Source: Schoenoplectus triqueter (Eukaryota > Streptophyta > Magnoliopsida > Poales > Cyperaceae). From it: a stretch of 31,299 nucleotides of DNA. The notes below the pieces were generated by a model, which had not been told where the DNA came from, searched no databases, and saw only the letters and a list, made by a program, of their open reading frames with translations. Location of the stretch: positions 1 to 31,299 of the forward strand of contig CAXKVV010001383.1 in the NCBI GenBank assembly GCA_964058805.1. Reading direction: 5' to 3'. The first letter of the stretch is position 1, and each line of letters opens with the position of its first letter. Shown here piece after piece: positions 20,850-31,299 of the stretch. The position numbers and the translations under genes are program-made.

Positions 20850-21490
20850 TTTGATGACCAATATCGCCGTATGTATGTCTTTGTGCCGTATGTATGCGTT
20901 TGTGATAAAAACAGATACACACACACACACATTATCTATAAACATTATGTTCCATTCAAGACTTATACCAAGTAAGTTAACAATAGAAGGTTTATTTGTT
21001 TCAAACTGTGTATTATGTCATGATTGAGAGTGTAAGTACCAATTTTTCGTGCAATCACCGTTGTGAAGAACAGCGAGGCTACCATGAATTGAAAATCAGA
21101 ACCCCTGTAATTTTCTGAGAAGCCATGGCTGATCACTAGGTAGCCGGGTTTGGACAATCATGCCACTTTAAGATTTTACTTATGCGTTTTTTTTTTCCAT
21201 TTTATGTTTGTATAATCTATCATCAATTAATTATATGAAATTTAATTTCTCTTTTATAGTACTTACCTAAAAAAAACTCTTTTAGTAAGTTGACAAGGGA
21301 TATGGAACTGGCCACCTCATGGACCATGTAACATTGCTATTGTAAAGGTTCAATATATCCATACAAAGCTGGAGCATGAAGTAACACAACTGTTTGTGAT
21401 TTGTAAGAAATACAACTCCGGTTTGAAAAATGCTAATAGCTAGAATTAATATCAGTCATTTATTTAATGTGGTAAGAGAGTAATTAATTT
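20850..21490. other. Intergenic sequence with a (CA)n tract
   Basis: Holds a (CA)n run at 20917-20930 and a short CCGTATGTATG direct repeat near 20867 and 20886. No gene is supported. Confidence 0.45.
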
Positions 21491-21496
21491 ATTCAA

Positions 21497-21600
21497 TCTA
21501 TCGTTGAACATGATTTTCATATTGAAATCTCTTTGATTATTATTTTTTAGATGAGTATAAAGTTTGTTAATCTAACGATTAAAATATTTTTTTACTTTTG
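21497..21600. repeat. Fragment (single arm) of hairpin family F2
   Basis: CGTTGAACATGATTTTCATA, then ATTTTTTAGATGAGTATAAA, match one arm and the centre of the 15403-15807 element. The partner arm is absent. Confidence 0.6.
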
Positions 21601-22300
21601 TAGGCTTCAGGTCTTCATAAGAAGACATGATCAGATCATTTATTAATTTTAGGAAGATGAGAAATTTCAGCATTTTAATTTAATTTTTATAGGATTATTA
21701 CTACTCTACGAATATATATATATATAGTAGTATGCAGATTTATATTTCCAAATTAGTTAACTTAGTTTAAATCAGTCTATCCGTCGTCATCATTTCACAC
21801 AAGATGGTTTGTCCACTATTGTTTTGAGGTAAATGCATACTGTCAAGGTCATATAATTAATAGAAATGTCAGAGAAATATAAAATGTAAATCGTATGCTC
21901 ACACTTAAATATATTTTTTTTAATCTGTTTTTCTTCTCGCTTGATTTTTTTCATCAACCATATATAACGCCTTGGCTTTTGGACTTAGCAACGCAAAAAA
22001 CTGGTGGCCAGTAGCAACTCCATTCATGACCATTTGATCTTCTCCTCCTCGATCCCATTTATGGCGGTCAGAATTCTCGGCTCTCTGTCTTTGTTTGAGT
22101 TGTTTTGCTAGCGCCCCCGTATCCATAAATGCTCTTTTGTCTTTTTGACAACAGTCAACTGTCTCTACACTCCACCTACACAACACGTGCTGAGCTCGTG
22201 TTGCGACTCGTCGTCATTCTGGGTCAAACCTGGACCTGTGCAAAGGATGCGTACGTACATGATCTTTCTACACCACGGTTCGCTGTTTTGCCGGACTTAG
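21601..22300. other. Intergenic sequence with a GC-richer patch
   Basis: About 21940-22260 is less AT-rich and open for about 88 codons on the minus strand. It has no ATG start in that frame, and no recognised domain or splice partner. It could be a decayed gene fragment. Confidence 0.35.
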
Positions 22301-22307
22301 AATAACG

Positions 22308-22612
22308 AGATTGGTAATCGGTCGGATCAGATTGAGTTTCGATTCAGACTGATTGAATCGGATTAGTTTGATCTTTTAGGAACATGAGTTGAGTTGGATT
22401 AAATCTGGATTGAGCTAATATGGATCAATTTATATGTTAATATTTTAATTGAATATAAATAATTTAATTTCGAATTATATCGAATTAACTCGGATTTGAG
22501 TTAGATTAGATCATATCAGATTAATTTGAATTTTTTCTAAAAAAATAAATTAGATTAAATTTAAATTCGAAAATGAATTTTCAGATCGGATCAAATTTTA
22601 TCAACTCTACAT
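22308..22612. mobile_element. Degenerate hAT-like MITE with GGATC/GATCCG subterminal motifs
   Basis: The left part TTGGTAATCGGTCGGATCAG is weakly inverted-repeat with the right end (inverted TTGATAAAATTTGATCCGAT). CGGATCAGATTGA-type repeats resemble families H1 and H3. No clear target duplication, so the call is weak. Confidence 0.4.
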
Positions 22613-22882
22613 CACACATTTCCGAGATTAAAAAGATACGACAGCCTTTAGAATATCTGATGACTCTTTTCCGAAAATTAAAAAATAAATTTGAACTGCT
22701 ATAAAATTAGTATATTTATACGCTTAATAACTTTTTGAAATAGCAAAATAATTCCCAATCTTACAAATTTAACCCCAAAAGTTTAAAATATCTGCCAAAT
22801 GATAAATATACTCATCTTTTCCTGCACAAATAACTCTAGAACTAGAAGCCAAAGTAAAAACTATCTTTACATATTACTGAAT

Positions 22883-23259
22883 TCGTAATATATAAACAGG
22901 TTGAGCTTCCACGCTTTTTAAGTATGTCACATCATCACTTTTTATCACCATTAATTTTATGTAGATCTTTTCATTTTCTTGAATTTAAGAGTTCATATAA
23001 AATAATTTCTCTCTTCTCATTTAAATTAATGTGTATAATATACTACAAAGTGAAATTTAACTCTTAAAATGGTCTAATTTTTTATATAATTATTAATAAA
23101 TTATTATGTGTCTAATTATATTATTATTACTTAGCATTTAAAAATATTATGTCTAAATTTTTTATTGTGAAAATTTATTAAATATATTTAAAATTTTAAA
23201 TTTTAAATTATTTATTTGAGGACTATATTATCTGGACGAAGCCCGGGTTACCGTCCTAG
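22883..23259 (+). mobile_element. Nonautonomous Helitron-like element (family HEL), copy 2
   Basis: A 377-bp element starting TCGTAATATATAAACAGG. It ends with a decayed hairpin region, TGGACGAAGCCCGGGTTAC, then CTAG|T, the Helitron CTRR end. Internal blocks align with copy 1 at 7907-8669, including CATATAAAATAAT, TGAAATTTAACTCTTAAA and GAGGACTATATTATC. It lacks the nested MITE and so gives the pre-insertion state. Confidence 0.75.
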
Positions 23260-23272
23260 TTCTAGTAAGAAT

Positions 23273-23791
23273 TGTTGGAAGTTATAAACTCTAAATTTTA
23301 ATCCCAAAGAGCTAAGTTCTAAACCCAAATTTGACAATCCCAACTCCGAAGAATTGAGTCAAATCGAGCTCAAGGAAAGATCAAGATAAAGTCTCGAGCA
23401 TGTTAGTTTGGGATGATGAAGTTCAGGAATGTTGATATGAGATGAAGTAATTGAAGACGGTCTGACATTGGACGTTTGTGTCAGAGACAACTCAGTAGAG
23501 AATGGAAACTGATAGATAATGACTGACATAAATATCATGTATCTAGGATTAGACTTTTATAGGTTAGTCTATGTCGGTGTGACTATAAACACCATAATAT
23601 AGATAGAGTGATACACTATGAATAACTAAGAGATAATATATTTTGTAATTTTTTGTTGAAATCAAAGAAATAACTTTTAGAGCAATCTCTTTCTTCAATC
23701 AAATGGTCTTATCTATTAATTATCTTTAATTCACTTAATTCAATTTGTTAGTTGTTCTTTTGAGAGTGAGTAAACATCTTTGACAGACACA
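23273..23791 (+). mobile_element. Possible solo LTR
   Basis: Starts TGTTGGAAGTTATAAACTC, has a TATA-like ACTATAAACACC near 23582, and a U5-like stretch with TTAGAGCAATCTCTTTCTTC, ending near GACAGACACA. Flanking AGAAT and GAAAT are only weakly alike. The layout suits a Copia LTR, but neither the family nor the ends are secure. Confidence 0.4.
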
Positions 23792-23818
23792 GAAATAGTA
23801 TTCCTAGTATATTCAAAC

Positions 23819-24248
23819 TAGGAGTGTTAATGGGTCGAGTCGGATTACGTTATTTTATTATTTTTTGACCCAACTTAATTAAATTCGGGTCAAAAAATCT
23901 TGACCCATATTCGATCTGACGGGTCACGGATCGATCCGATCTGACCCGACCCGTGTAAAATAAATAAATATTAATTAATTATTTTTATATAATTTTAAGC
24001 AATAAAATATTAATTAATTTATAATTTATCTTAATTAGTGTATATTTAAGTTAATTAGTACTAAATCATAAAATTACTTCAAAAAATAAAATTAATCGGG
24101 TCGGATCGGATTGATGCGAACCCGACTCGACCCGATTCAGATCAAAAAATTAAATTCATATCCAATCCATTTATTTTTGGATCATGTCGAATTAGATTCG
24201 GATCGAATCGAGTTAATTCATCAGGTCGGGTAATAATTGAAACCCCTA
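23819..24248. mobile_element. hAT-type MITE (family H1), copy 2, 430 bp
   Basis: The left end TAGGAGTGTTAAT and the inverted right end TAGGGGTTTCAAT match the element at 2761-3170 in length, ends and GGGTCGG subterminal repeats. Flanks ATTCAAAC (23811-23818) and ATTCGAAA (24249-24256) share six of eight bases. Confidence 0.8.
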
Positions 24249-24256
24249 ATTCGAAA

Positions 24257-24890
24257 ACAACACTATACCAACGCTTCTCCTTGAACCTGGCATCTGTATC
24301 ATCAAAATGAAAAAAAAAATAGTAAGAAATAAGGTGAGGATACACCATAACAAAATTCGTTACAATGATAATATCGGAAAGTTTAGAAATCATTTTGGAG
24401 ATAACCACATCGAAACCCTAACCTTAAATTATCATATCCTAATTCAACTATCTCAAGTACTGATCAATTACATTAAGTACGTACTCTAATACTTAAGAAA
24501 ATCATATCCTCTTTTCTTTTTGCAGCGGTAGAAACAAAAGTACAAATTAAAATAAAACTAGATTCTTCATTATAAATTCATTATTTTACAAAAATGAAAT
24601 TGCAGCAGTAGAACAAGTAATAAAGATTGCAATTTTGAACTATTATAGGATGATTGATTTATATATTCATATATTATTTTAGCCCTCACCACCAAAGGAA
24701 AAAAAGTGTAAAATTTATAGTGATAGAATCTTGGCATTTTCAAGCTGCTGAATTTCAGCTGATAGATGTATAGGCGGTGAGCCTGCATCCTGAATTTCTG
24801 TTGATGGATCCAACATCCACGGCCCAGTTAAAAAACCCACATCGTAATAATTCGTACTCTCTCCACGTGACGCAACACGGCTCCAAATAT
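24257..24890. other. Intergenic sequence, nothing recognised
   Basis: Short reading frames on both strands (24307-24489 and 24570-24788) are AT-rich and show no domain. No gene is supported. Confidence 0.45.
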
Positions 24891-25245
24891 GTTGTTATTC
24901 TAGTAGATATATAGAGTCATATTATTTATTTCAAAAAAAAAAATTAAAAATAGAAAAAAAATATATAAATATGTTCTTTTACTTATAGATTGATAGCCCG
25001 TCAAATTTCATATAATTTCATTAATATTTGATATTTCATCAAAAATTATCAAATTTAACAGCCTTTCATTAATGTTTGCAACGGTTCCAAATCAATGGTT
25101 TTTGATGGATTATCAAACGGTAATGAAATTTGACATACTATCAATTTATAAGTAAAATAACATATCTATAAAAAAAATTTTAAAAGTTTTTTCTATTTCT
25201 TTGAAATAAATAACATAATCTTATTCTTCTATCAAAATAACAACA
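24891..25245. mobile_element. Foldback MITE (family F1), copy 3
   Basis: The ends GTTGTTATTCTAGTAGATAT and inverted GTTGTTATTTTGATAGAAGA pair. The inner arms carry the F1 signature: AGATTGATAGCCCGTCAAAT on one side, and inverted AATTGATAGTATGTCAAATT on the other. The outermost sequence differs from the other two copies. The target duplication is unclear. Confidence 0.7.
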
Positions 25246-25386
25246 TATTTAAGCCACACAACACAAGTCAATGCTTGTCATTTTGAGAAGTGTTTCTACA
25301 TGGTTGCTTTGTCAATCCACTTTCTGATCAAATCCAAACCCCTCTTCCAGCTCCCCCCGTTCTATTCAGTGTCCCTACCGGCCTAC

Positions 25387-25435
25387 CATCATTCATCATT
25401 CATCATTCATCAATCATCATTCATCAATCATCAAC
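25387..25435. repeat. CATCATT/CATCAAT short tandem repeat
   Basis: About seven units of 7 bp (ATCATTC, with ATCAATC variants). Confidence 0.85.
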
Positions 25436-25530
25436 CATGGATTCCTTCTTTTCATACTCTTCCTACTATTACTCCTGCTTCAGTTCATCAAATGACCAAC
25501 CAACCCCATCCTCATCATCATTTATTATTT

Positions 25531-26699
25531 TAATTAAGAGAAAATTGATTTTGTGGCACTTTAAAACTTCTAATTTAGCAAAATGCTACTTCAAATGTAA
25601 TAGTTAGATAAACGTCACTGCAAATATAATTTTATTTAGATAAATGCCACAATTATATAATTACTGCATAATTTTAATTAAAAAAAAACTGTATTTAGAT
25701 ATAAATGATTATATTTTCGATTATACCCTTCAGATAGAAATATTAAGAGATTCTCCCTGGACATTGCTCTCCTTAAAATTTGCTTCTCTAGAACCAAGCA
25801 ACAGGCAAGTCAAATGATTTCACGCTTCTCTGGAACCAAGCGACAACCATCCAATGTCCTCCAACAGGATCAACACCATGTATTGCCTAGCCAATACATG
25901 AAATGCACATGTATTTTCTTGAAACTGATGCAATTATTCGATTTTCTGGGAACTGAATGAAATGTTCATGTACTTTCTGACTGTATAGACGCGATGTCAG
26001 TTCGTACAGGGTGTTGATTTAATGCAACAAATTCATACAAGCAATTCATTCAAGCATTACAAGCATGTAGGAAAAGAGGATACTGGATATATTCATTAAT
26101 CAAGTACTGACAAGGGTGCTGATTTAATACAACCAATTCATACAGCTAATTCATTCAAGCATTACGAAAGTTCAATTAAATCCAACTCAGTCAATAAGGG
26201 CGTGGGCGTTGATTTAGAAGCTAATTCAAGAAGTCGCTGCCAATTCATTTCTGCATTCTCATCGCATTTCTTTTTTTTCTGCGAGCAATAAGGGTGCTGA
26301 TTTTAGAAGCTGATTTAATAAGCAAAATTGTTACTTGGGATTTTGATCATTAACCATGGAAAAGAAGAGGAGGGGCGGACAGGTGGTAGACTGGTGGAGG
26401 ATGGCTGAGCGACGGAGGCGTGGTGGCAGAGTAGCCAGGATTCAGTCTCCTCTGTCAGGAGGGGATTGAAATTTGGATCTGAGGTGAGGGAATCAAAATT
26501 TAGATCGAATGGCAGTTTGATCAGTATATAAAATTGATGTATTTCAAAGAGTTCTATAAGAGTTCTATACGGTACATGTAACATTTATCTAATTAAATTC
26601 TATTTGGAGTGATATTTATCTAGTTGTTATATTTAGAATGGTATTTGGTTAATTATAAGTTTTGAAGACGCATAAAATCAATGTTTCTTTAATCATTAA
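25531..26699. mobile_element. Long-TIR element, 1.17 kb, MULE-like
   Basis: Inverted repeats of about 110 bp at the ends: AATTAAGAGAAAATTGATTT against inverted GATTAAAGAAACATTGATTT, followed by related TTAGATAAA-type blocks. The interior has internal direct repeats: AACCAAGC near 25792 and 25835, and AATTCATACA with ATTCATTCAAGCATTAC near 26030 and 26127. It also holds a GC-richer patch (26360-26470). Only an ATG frame of about 36 codons exists there. It may be captured sequence, but nothing is recognised. Target duplication not clear. Confidence 0.6.
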
Positions 26700-26752
26700 T
26701 ACATATAATAAGTATGAGGGTTTTATCCCGAAGTAAGGCAACTGAGCAGGGA

Positions 26753-27719
26753 TGTCGGTCGTCACATTATAAAGTTTTCTTGTTTTGTATTATTGGGCTC
26801 GTTTTCGGCGGAACCGAGTGTATCAGGTCTAGTTTTCACGTTTTGCGCTTTCGAACTCATTTTCCGCGATACCGAGGGCATCCAATTTTTATGTATTGCG
26901 CTCCCGGAATTAACTCCAAGGTCGCTTGGTCCAGTTTTCATGTTTTACACGCCTGAACTCATTTTGATCGGTACTTAGGGCATCGGGTCCAATTTTCATA
27001 TTTTGAGCTCTCGAACTCATTTTGGGGTAACGAAGGCGTTGGGTCCATTTTTTATGTTTTGCGCTCACGGACCCATTTTTGGCGAATCTGAGAGTGTCGG
27101 GTCCATTTTTCATGTTTTAGGCTCCCAAACTTAATTTGGACGGTACCAATGATGTCGAGTCTAGTTTTCATGTTTAGCGCTCCCAGGCTCATTTTCGACA
27201 GTACCAAGGGTGTCGGGTCTAATTTTCATGTTTTGCATTCCTTGACTCATTTTTGGCGATACCGAGGACGTCGAGTCCCATTTTCATGTGTTGCGCTCCC
27301 GGACTCATTTTCAGCAATACCGAGGGCTCCGGGTCCTGTTTTCATGTTTTGTGCTCCCGTACTTATTTTGGACGGTACCGGGGTTGTCGGTTTCAGTTTT
27401 CATGTTTTGCGCTCCCAGACTCGTTTTGGTCAGTACCGAGGGCGCTGAGTCCAGTTTTAATGTTTTGCGCTACCGGACTAATTTTGGCCGGTATCGAAGG
27501 CGTCGAGTCCAGTTTTCATGTTTTGCGCTCTCAGACTCATTTTGGGCGGTACTGAGGTCGTCGGGTCCAGTTTTTATGTTTTGTTATGTCAGATCATTTT
27601 TAGCGGTACCAAGGGCGTCGGGTCCAGTTTTGTGCTCCCGGATCCGATTTGGGCTGTACCGAGGACATCGGATCTAGTTTTCATGTTTTGCACTCCCAAA
27701 TCCATTTTCGGCAGTACAG
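26753..27719 (+). repeat. 58-bp satellite array, about 17 units
   Basis: A unit of 57-59 bp with core GGGTCCAGTTTTCATGTTTT, then GCGCTCCCGGACTCATTTT and GGGCGGTACCGAGGGCGTC. Units are 75-90% alike by eye; the first is strongly diverged and the one near 27620 is shortened. GC content is well above the surrounding DNA. All three forward frames stay open for about 100 codons or more because the unit lacks stop codons. The resulting FHVLRS-type peptides should not be annotated as proteins. Confidence 0.9.
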
Positions 27720-28812
27720 TCATACATAATTTGACCAGTTTTATTTATCAATATTCAATTCAAATAATTCAAATCATCGATCCATATTACAAATCAAAGA
27801 TCAATCATCCATATCAACTGAATTCAGGTCAAGTCAACAATCCAAACATATAATAATCAAATATACAATCTATAAAATATACAATCTATAGAGAAATTTG
27901 GTTATCTCTGGTTATTTGATACAGTATGATACTTAATTTACGATTGAATTCTGATTCTCGACTCGATATGCGATTTTCTTAAATCGATCCACGATATCTA
28001 TTCAATCGTAATAATATTTATTAATATAATTTATTTTCATTAACTGTCTTTAAGAGTTTATTCAACCAAATTAATCAGCTTAATCTTTAATTAAATCGAT
28101 TATAGAATGTCATACCCTTTATAATCCCATCACTGCTCTGAAACTTATTTTAATATCATTAAGTATCCAATCAGTTGGACAAGAGTCATTCATTTGTTTA
28201 ATTTCCTATCTATATCTCTTTTCAATCTTCAATTCATGTTAGTTATGAAATTCAAAAATCAATCCTAAATTTATATTGTAGACCCTACCTTGCTGATCTA
28301 CATCTTCCTTTCCTTTGCTTTTGTTTCTGTTTCTTCCTTTCTTTTGCTCTGACTCTCTTTCTTTGTTTCATTTCTCTTTTATCGTTTATTTTTAAACTGA
28401 GAGAGAGGTTTATATGAGTGATGAGTCATATCACGCGCGTCATCCCAAGAGAAACAATTGTGGCTTCCTTTTTTTTTTTGAAACTTGGTATTATCTAAAG
28501 AGTATGAATCACCAGGTAACGTGGCTCTCTTTCATCATCATTTTTTTTTATTTTTAAAAATAAACCCTAGGTTGTTATAATTTATGAAATAGTCCAATAA
28601 TATATAAGTTTACATTTGTTGGTATATTACTTTCTTCCCTCCTTTAGAAATTTCGTCCTCAAAATTTTTCATGTTATGACGATTTAAAAAAAAACACATT
28701 AAAATTTTGAGATACATGATGCATAAATGCATCAAACTTCTGTTGTGCACTCTAAAAGAAATAAATATGATTTTGTTTAAATTGATTTTTTTTAGTGAAA
28801 AAATTAATTGGA
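27720..28812. other. Intergenic sequence between the two satellite arrays
   Basis: AT-rich, with a pyrimidine-rich tract (28290-28380), a T-run near 28471-28480 and no supported gene. Confidence 0.45.
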
Positions 28813-28918
28813 GTGACTAATTATGGATAAATATCAAAATTCAGTGACTAAAAATGGATAAATAAAAGTGCAGTGATCAAATATAAATAAACATCAAAAT
28901 TCAGTGACTTGTCAGAAG
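28813..28918. repeat. Degenerate ~30-bp tandem repeat beside the satellite
   Basis: Three units beginning GTGACTAA or GTGATCAA and ending ATCAAAATTCA or AAAAGTGCA, then a partial GTGACTTG. It directly precedes the satellite array. Confidence 0.75.
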
Positions 28919-28928
28919 ATTAACCCAA

Positions 28929-31299
28929 ATTTCTGACTGCATAACTACACATAATTTCTTATAAATTAATATAATTATTCCTAAGTATGTCTATTGTAAT
29001 ATTTTTCAATTAAAATTTCGATATGAATATCCTACAACACAAATTTTGCACAAAAAAAAAGTAAGATGGATTTAAAATTGTTGTTTAAACAAATTGTTTG
29101 ATCTTTCTAATTTTTTGGCCGCATAACTGCAGATAAATTCGTATAAATTAAAATAATTACTCCTAATTACGTTTTCAATAATATTTTTCAATTAACACTT
29201 TGATAGTAATATTCTACGATGCTAATTTTTCACAAAACATAAATAAGATGCATTAGAAACTGCTATTTAAAAAAGTTATTTGAGTTTTCAATATTTTTGC
29301 TCTCATAACTATACATAATTTCGTAAAAGTTTATATAGCGACTCCTAATTATGTCTAATACAAAGTTGCCCAACTAAAACTTTGATATGGATATTTTATA
29401 ACGCTAATTTTGCATAAAACATAAGTAAGATGGGTTAAAAACTTCTGTTTAAACAAGTTGTTTGATTTTATTAAAAGTTTTGTCATCAGAACTACACATA
29501 ATTTCGCACAAATTAAAATAATTACTCCTGATTATGCCTATTACAAGATTGTCCTATTAAAACCTCGATAGGAACATTCCATGGCGATAATTTTGTGCAA
29601 AACATAAGTACGATGCATTGAAAATTGTTGTTTAAATAAGTTATTTGTGTTTTTCAAATTTGTTAGGCGCATAACTATATATAAGTTCGTGTAAATTTAT
29701 ATAATTACTCCTAATTAAGATGATTGTAAAATTATCCAATAAAAATATCAATATGAATATTCTATTAAGCTAATATTACACAAAACATAAGTAACATACA
29801 TTAAAAATAGCTATTTAAACAAGTTATTTGAGTTTCTCAAAATTTTGGGCTACATAACAACACATAATTTCTTATAAATTAATGTCATTACTCGTAAGTA
29901 TGCCTATTGTAAGATTTTTCAATTAAAACTTCGATATGAATATCCTACAACACAAATTTTGCACAAAACAAATGTAAGATGCATTTAAAACCGCTGTTTA
30001 AATAAGTTGTTTGATCTTTCTAAACTAATATAATTACTCCTAATTTCATATAAATTAATATAATTACTCCTAATTACGTCTTCTATAAGATTTTTTTAAT
30101 TAACACTTTGATATCAATATTCGACGATGCTAATATTTTACAAAACATAAGTAAAATGCATTAGAAACTGCTATTTAAAATAGTTGATTGAGTTTTCAAC
30201 ATTTTTTCCATCATAACTACACAAAATTTCGTGAAAGTTTATATAACGACTCCTAATTACGTCTATTATAAAGTTGTCCAACTAAAACATCGATATGAAT
30301 ATTCTATAATGCTAATTTTGCATAAAACATAAGTAAGATGGGTTAAAATCTGCTACTTAAACAAATTGTTTGGTTTTATTAAAAGTTTTGACTAAATAAC
30401 TATACAAATTTTTGTGCAAATTAAAATAATTATATATGGTTACGCCTATTATATGATTGTCCTATTAAAACTTCGATATGAATATTCTATGACGCTAATT
30501 TTGCACAAAACATAAGTAAGATGCATTAAAAACTGCAGTTTAAAGCGAGTTATTTTTGTTTTTCGAATTTGTTGGGCGCTTATCTACATATAATTTTGTA
30601 AAAATTAATATAATTACATCTAATTACTCCAATTACAAAATTTTCCAATTAAAACATCAATTTCAATATTTTAAAACAATAATATTACACAAAACATAAG
30701 TAAGATGCGTTAAAAGCTGTTGTTTAGACAAGTTATTTGAGTTTTTTTTATAATTTCTGGCTGCATGGCTAAACATAATTTCTTATAAAATAATATAATT
30801 ACTCTTAAATGTGTGTATTGTAAGATTTTCTAATTAAAACTTCGATATGAATATTCTATGACACTAATTTTGCACAAAACATAGGTAAGATGCATTAAAA
30901 CAACTGTTTAAACGTGTTATTTGAGTTTTTCAAAATTTCTGGCAGCGTAACTACACATAATTTCTTATAAATTAATATAATTGCTCCTAGATATGCCTAT
31001 TTATAAGATTTTCCAATTAAATAACTTCAGTATGAATACCCTACAACACTAATTTTGCATAAAACATAAGTGAGATGCATTTAAAACAGCTGTTTAAACA
31101 AGTTGTTTGATCTTTCTAAATTTTTTGGCCGCATAACTGCACATAATTTCGCATAAATTAATATAATTACTCATCATGATGCTTTAAATAAGATTTTTCA
31201 ATTAACATTTTGATATGAATATTCTACGATGCTAATTTTTCACAAAACATAAGTAAGATGCATTACAAACTGCTATTTAAATAAGTTATTTGAGTTTTC
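28929..31299 (+). repeat. ~182-bp AT-rich satellite array, 13 monomers, five-monomer higher-order repeat, open at the right edge
   Basis: Monomers begin near CATAACTACACATAATTTC at about 28940, 29124, 29304, 29487, 29670, 29853, 30035, 30212, 30394, 30579, 30763, 30945 and 31130. Shared blocks are TATAATTACTCCTAATTA, TTCGATATGAATATTCTA, CTAATTTTGCACAAAACATA and AAGTAAGATGCATTAAAA. Monomers of the same type recur about 908-913 bp apart: CCTACAACAC at 29031 and 29944, ATTAACACTT at 29191 and 30099, GATTGTCCTATTA at 29547 and 30455. The monomer length lies in the usual range for plant centromeric or subtelomeric satellites. Location is not shown by the sequence. Confidence 0.93.

Noticed and set aside
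21920..22186. 88-codon minus-strand reading frame in a GC-richer patch
   Set aside because: It begins with GTG, not a normal plant start, and upstream ATGs are out of frame. No domain or partner exon. Described as an intergenic patch only.
26714..27853. Overlapping plus-strand reading frames of 80-129 codons with FHVLRS repeats, and a minus-strand one
   Set aside because: They are produced by the 58-bp satellite unit, which lacks stop codons. Unit length varies, so frames are not maintained.
28929..31299. CRISPR-like array
   Set aside because: Units are about 182 bp, contiguous and degenerate, with no short repeat/unique spacer alternation, and the context is a plant genome.

Overview
The window is nuclear DNA from a flowering plant. 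It has GT-AG introns, a plant-type ankyrin/BTB protein gene, a TATA-driven secreted glycine-rich protein gene, very AT-rich intergenic DNA, and a dense layer of small plant-type transposable elements and satellites. The species cannot be fixed from the sequence. No tRNA, rRNA, CRISPR, prokaryotic or viral gene was seen. Protein coding is confined to the first 7.1 kb; the remaining 24 kb is repeats and unassigned AT-rich sequence. || Layout. 1-2050, minus strand: 5' part (four exons, 411 codons) of an ankyrin plus double-BTB/POZ gene that runs off the left edge. 2331-3479: a 41-bp minisatellite and a foldback MITE split by a hAT-type MITE. 3888-5160: a GC-rich-ended hAT-like element. 6046-7057, minus strand: a two-exon gene for a secreted 298-residue glycine-rich protein with four CHxWC-x3-CC modules. 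7400-8669: a hAT MITE, then a Helitron-like element with a foldback MITE inside it. 9334-10324: probable solo LTR. 10769-13804: hAT-like and MULE-like MITEs, one nested. 14050-21600: AT-rich DNA with two copies of an unclassified repeat and a family of hairpin elements tied to (TA)n/(GA)n microsatellites. 22300-24256: degenerate hAT-like repeat, second Helitron copy, possible LTR, another hAT MITE. 24891-26699: foldback MITE and a 1.17-kb long-TIR element. 26753-27719: about 17 copies of a 58-bp GC-richer satellite. 28929 to the right edge: 13 monomers of a ~182-bp AT-rich satellite ordered as a five-monomer higher-order repeat. || The two genes show no functional link. The BTB protein is probably a substrate adaptor or scaffold. 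The glycine-rich protein is probably exported to the wall or apoplast. The most notable observations are the higher-order satellite, the four-module glycine-rich protein, nested elements whose paralogous empty sites confirm insertion, and the microsatellite-linked hairpin family. I did not find a convincing new multi-gene system.
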